DNA of 46,174 bases from JACCXG01 sp963785755. Lineage in GTDB: Bacteria; Acidobacteriota; Vicinamibacteria; Vicinamibacterales; 2-12-FULL-66-21. The stretch's first letter is position 1. The number at the start of each line of letters is the position of its first letter. Where the stretch lies: the NCBI GenBank assembly GCA_963785755.1, contig CAWAXG010000004.1, positions 1-46,174 of the forward strand, in the 5' to 3' direction. The translations under genes were made by a program, and so were the position numbers. Shown here in pieces: positions 44,296-46,174 of this stretch. The notes beneath the pieces are model-generated. The model had not been told where the DNA came from and did not search any database. It saw only the letters and a program-made list of their open reading frames with translations.

Positions 44296-44709
44296 TCAAC
44301 CTTCGGTCAGATCACGCGGGCGGATCGCGATATCCGGAAAGGCCTTGATCAGGGCCTTGTCGAAGGTTACCAATGGACCGCCTGCGCGGACTGCCAGCTC
44401 GACGAAGAGCGTGTCGTAGACGGCGATCCCTGAGGTCACCGATCGGAGCAACGCCCCCTGGCACAGGGTGGCGGTGTTCACCGATTCGATGCCGAGGTGC
44501 CTCGCCAGGCCGAGGCGGACGGGGCCTTCTGCCGGAGGCAGGATCCCAGATCGGACCGCCATCCACACGACGTTGGTGAGTTCGGCTTCCCAGTGGGCGG
44601 GCGCGACGGGGTTCGAGACGGTGTTGAAGCAAGCCTTCGCCTCATCGAGGAAGGCCTCCGTGCCAAGCAGCAGGTATGCAACGACGTTGGTATCAACGAC
44701 CACTTTCAC
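44296..44709 (-). CDS. PIN-domain toxin (VapC/FitB-like)
   Basis: 137 residues from a GTG at 44709 overlapping the antitoxin stop by 4 bp. PIN-domain acidic residues are visible: VVVDTNVVAYLLL (first Asp), the Glu in HWEAELTNVVW, and YDTLFVELAVRAGGPLVTFDKALI (C-terminal Asp pair). It is expected to be a magnesium-dependent RNase held inactive by the antitoxin. The stop is 9 bp from attC site 1, the tight packing typical of cassettes. The pair runs opposite to the array, as TA cassettes with their own promoter often do. Confidence 0.87.
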   Translation of the reverse strand: MKVVVDTNVVAYLLLGTEAFLDEAKACFNTVSNPVAPAHWEAELTNVVWMAVRSGILPPAEGPVRLGLARHLGIESVNTATLCQGALLRSVTSGIAVYDTLFVELAVRAGGPLVTFDKALIKAFPDIAIRPRDLTEG

Positions 44710-44933
44710 GGTCGGCCGACGCCCATCCAGGCATCGATTTCGGTTGCCGTCGGCCGGCGCGTTTGTTTGTTCCACCCGGCTTCGATTTGGTCGAGCACGG
44801 CGCGGCGTTCAACGACGTATCCTTCGATAAGATGTCGGACCTCTTGTTCCATCGATCGGTTGTGGCGGCGGGCGAGAGCCTTGAGCGACTGGACCACCTT
44901 GGCGGGCACGTTCCGGACGGTGATGGTAGGCAT
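44706..44933 (-). CDS. RHH antitoxin (FitA/VapB-like)
   Basis: 75 residues from the ATG at 44933, with AGGAG six bases upstream. The N-terminus is a ribbon-helix-helix: PTITVRNVPAKVVQSLKALARRHNRSMEQEVRHLIEGYV, as in FitA-type Arc/MetJ antitoxins. The C-terminal RPTATEIDAWM is the likely toxin-binding tail. It should bind the paired TGCTAGCA palindromes just upstream and repress the pair. Confidence 0.85.
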   Translation of the reverse strand: MPTITVRNVPAKVVQSLKALARRHNRSMEQEVRHLIEGYVVERRAVLDQIEAGWNKQTRRPTATEIDAWMGVGRP

Positions 44934-44945
44934 GACGCACTCCTG

Positions 44946-44964
44946 TGCTAGCACTATGCTAGCA
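44946..44964 (-). promoter_or_regulatory. Paired palindromic operator of the TA pair
   Basis: TGCTAGCA-CTA-TGCTAGCA: two identical 8-bp palindromes, centres 11 bp apart (one helical turn), 13 bases upstream of the antitoxin start. This is well suited to two RHH dimers binding side by side. Confidence 0.7.
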
Positions 44965-44976
44965 AAATAGGCGGCC

Positions 44977-45046
44977 GCCCAACAAGCGCTTGTAGCCGAC
45001 GGGCCACTGGCGCATGATCGCCCGCGGCTGAAGCGCCGCGTTAGAC
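44977..45046 (+). other. Integron attC recombination site 2
   Basis: R'' GCCCAAC (44977-44983), R' GTTAGAC (45040-45046). L'' GCGCTTGTAGCCG and L' CGGCTGAAGCGC pair except for an extra G next to a T.G pair, giving the extrahelical base. 70 bp. With site 1 it bounds a 759-bp cassette holding only the TA pair. Confidence 0.85.
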
Positions 45047-45130
45047 AGCGTGCGCGACGGCCGGGCCCGATGAAGACCTTGCGCCGGAGCTGGGGAGCGG
45101 GTGGATGAGCATGGAACGGAAGCGTAGACC

Positions 45131-45796
45131 ATGACCCTCAAAGAAACGCTCAAGCAGCTCAAAGCGCTCGGCACCGCGAAGGTGCGGGCGCAGAACGCCA
45201 AGAGCGGCGCCGGCGACAATCAGTTCGGCGTCAGTCTCGGCGACATCCGGGTGCTGGCGAAAAATATCCGGGCGGACCATCCGTTGGCTCTGTCGCTCTG
45301 GGAGACCGGGAACGTCGACGCCCAGTTCCTGGCCACTCTCCTGATCCAGCCCAAGAAACTGTCGGCCGACGAGATGGAACGGATGGTGCGGTCCGTTACC
45401 TTTGTGCGCGTGGCGGACTGGCTCATCGCCTATGTCGTCAGGCAGCACCCCGACAAGGAGACTCTTCGCCAGGGATGGATGGTCACGGACGACCGCTGGG
45501 CGGCCCGCGCCGGATGGGACCTCACGGCGGAGCGGGTCGCGAAGAGTCCGGACGGGCTCGCTCTCCCGGCGCTGCTGGATCGCATCGAGTCCGAAATGGC
45601 CAGCGCCGATCCGGAAGTGCAGTGGACGATGAACATGACTCTTGCGACAATCGGAATCCACTTCCCCAAACACCGCAAGCGGGCCATCGCCATAGGCGAG
45701 AAGTTGGGAATCTATCGGGACTATCCCGTGTCGAAGGGTTGCACGTCCCCCTTCGCCCCGATCTGGATTAACTTCATGGTGAGCCGGCAAGGCTGA
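45131..45796 (+). CDS. DNA alkylation repair protein (AlkD-like HEAT-repeat glycosylase); probable cassette gene
   Basis: 221 residues. Helical HEAT-like repeats of the DNA_alkylation family: VRAQNAKSGAGDNQFGVSLGDIRVLAKNI, HPLALSLWETGNVDAQFLATLLI, VRVADWLIAYVV and WMVTDDRWAARAGWDLTAERVAKS. AlkD enzymes remove bulky or cationic alkylated bases without base flipping. The tryptophan and aspartate of the lesion-contact region have plausible equivalents here (WAARAGWD), but activity is inferred. It starts 85 bp after attC site 2 and is followed within 21 bp by an attC-like half site. Confidence 0.85.
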   Translation: MTLKETLKQLKALGTAKVRAQNAKSGAGDNQFGVSLGDIRVLAKNIRADHPLALSLWETGNVDAQFLATLLIQPKKLSADEMERMVRSVTFVRVADWLIAYVVRQHPDKETLRQGWMVTDDRWAARAGWDLTAERVAKSPDGLALPALLDRIESEMASADPEVQWTMNMTLATIGIHFPKHRKRAIAIGEKLGIYRDYPVSKGCTSPFAPIWINFMVSRQG

Positions 45797-45816
45797 ACGA
45801 ACACCGCCGGATCGCG

Positions 45817-45845
45817 GGATAACAAAGCGTTGCACTTGACCGGGC
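45817..45845 (+). other. attC-like left half site
   Basis: GGATAACAAAGCGTTGCACTTGACCGGGC has the spacing and wording of an attC R''-L'' half (AAC followed by a GCGTTGCA-type L''), but the R'' box deviates from RYYYAAC at two positions and no matching L'-R' half occurs before the window ends. Confidence 0.35.
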
Positions 45846-46105
45846 GCCCCCAAGGGCCCCGCTGCTTCACTTAGTCGAGGGGCTTCGCCCCTCGAACTCC
45901 CCGACACGCTTCCGCCTTCGCGCGAAGCGCTACGGCGAGACCTCGCCGAAGCTCGAAGAGCGTAGGCGGGCGCTCGCGGGGGCCCCAAGGCCCCGCTCCG
46001 GCTTGGGCGCCGTAGCGCGCAGCGCGAAGGCGGCTCGCGTGGCTCACTCGCTTCGCTCGTTCGCACGCGCCACTTTTCGAAGGGGCGTGGGTCACAGGTG
46101 TGACA
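45841..46105. repeat. Mosaic of palindromic blocks shared with 16684-16781 and 25955-26008
   Basis: Contains a perfect 9-bp stem with TTC loop, TCGAGGGGC/GCCCCTCGA (45875-45895), the same design as 16684-16704; TCCGCCTTCGCGCG and GGCGAGACCTCGCCGAAGC (45911-45952), as at 25955-26008; CGCTCGCGGGGGCCCC (about 45971-45986); a GTGGCTCACTCGCTTCGCTCGTTCGC block (about 46039-46064), as at 16752; and a TCACA-GG-TGTGA palindrome at 46092-46103. No gene is supported. The last 70 bases to the window end show nothing recognisable. Confidence 0.65.
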
Positions 46106-46174
46106 CTCTATCGGCGCGATTCCGGCACGCCGCGCCGTTGACGTTGACCCAGCGATGACCCTCCGAGGGGATGA

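Noticed and set aside
45041..46066. A 341-codon minus-strand frame opposite the AlkD-like gene
   Set aside because: It is the antisense of a clear family member and of palindromic repeats, with arginine-rich low-complexity composition.

Overview
The window is about 46 kb of high-GC bacterial DNA. The gene families point to a soil-type acidobacterium, probably class Vicinamibacteria. They include a PadR regulator followed by a very long MacB/FtsX-type permease of the acidobacterial 'ADOP' kind, a Ser/Thr kinase with a C-terminal beta-propeller, a second such permease, and an N-terminal LRR/ankyrin-associated domain typical of that phylum. This assignment is inference from gene content, since no rRNA gene is present.

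Layout. 1-6698 (minus): a Bat-like operon of membrane protein, MoxR ATPase, DUF58 protein, BatA-like VWA protein and a double-VWA protein cut by the window edge. 6699-7060: a long imperfect palindrome. 7122-10145 (minus): a secreted PQQ-type propeller protein and an alpha/beta hydrolase. 10214-12994 (plus): a DUF411 metal-binding protein, a TonB-dependent receptor and a GNAT acetyltransferase. 13174-16648: a Tat-exported TIM-barrel protein, an FAD oxidoreductase and an ACT-domain protein. 16972-22670 (plus): PadR, ADOP permease and kinase. 22710-25859 (minus): a second ADOP permease and a methyltransferase. 26271-28193 (plus): a leucine-rich-repeat protein.

28328-37674 (minus) is the metabolic centrepiece: nine genes that together specify a form I aerobic carbon monoxide dehydrogenase. 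CoxL carries the diagnostic AYRCSFR loop. CoxS, CoxM, CoxG, CoxE, CoxD, two XdhC-type maturation proteins (one with a C-terminal YHS domain) and a MocA/MobA-like nucleotidyltransferase complete it. 37816-42141 (minus) is a TetR-controlled operon with a three-domain Aas-like protein (MFS, acyltransferase, AMP-ligase) and a small coiled-coil protein. It lies between a broken tRNA 5' fragment and an intact tRNA-Arg(UCU).

43057-46174 is accessory DNA. Two convincing integron attC sites (44225-44287 and 44977-45046) bracket a reversed VapBC-type toxin-antitoxin cassette. An AlkD-like DNA-repair gene follows, then an attC-like half site that runs into a repeat mosaic. No integron integrase is visible, so this looks like a cluster of attC sites lacking an integrase, or the distal part of a longer array.

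Two further themes run through the window. First, many gene borders carry hairpins built from tandem 7-10 base 'words' (AACTCCC, GTTCAAGG, CGAGTCC, CGCGGATT), a different word at each place; one lies inside the cox operon and another supplies the C-terminus of a protein. Second, about 17 single-base frame breaks lie in ten genes whose domains are otherwise complete. These look more like consensus errors than decay, and the affected genes are annotated across both frames.
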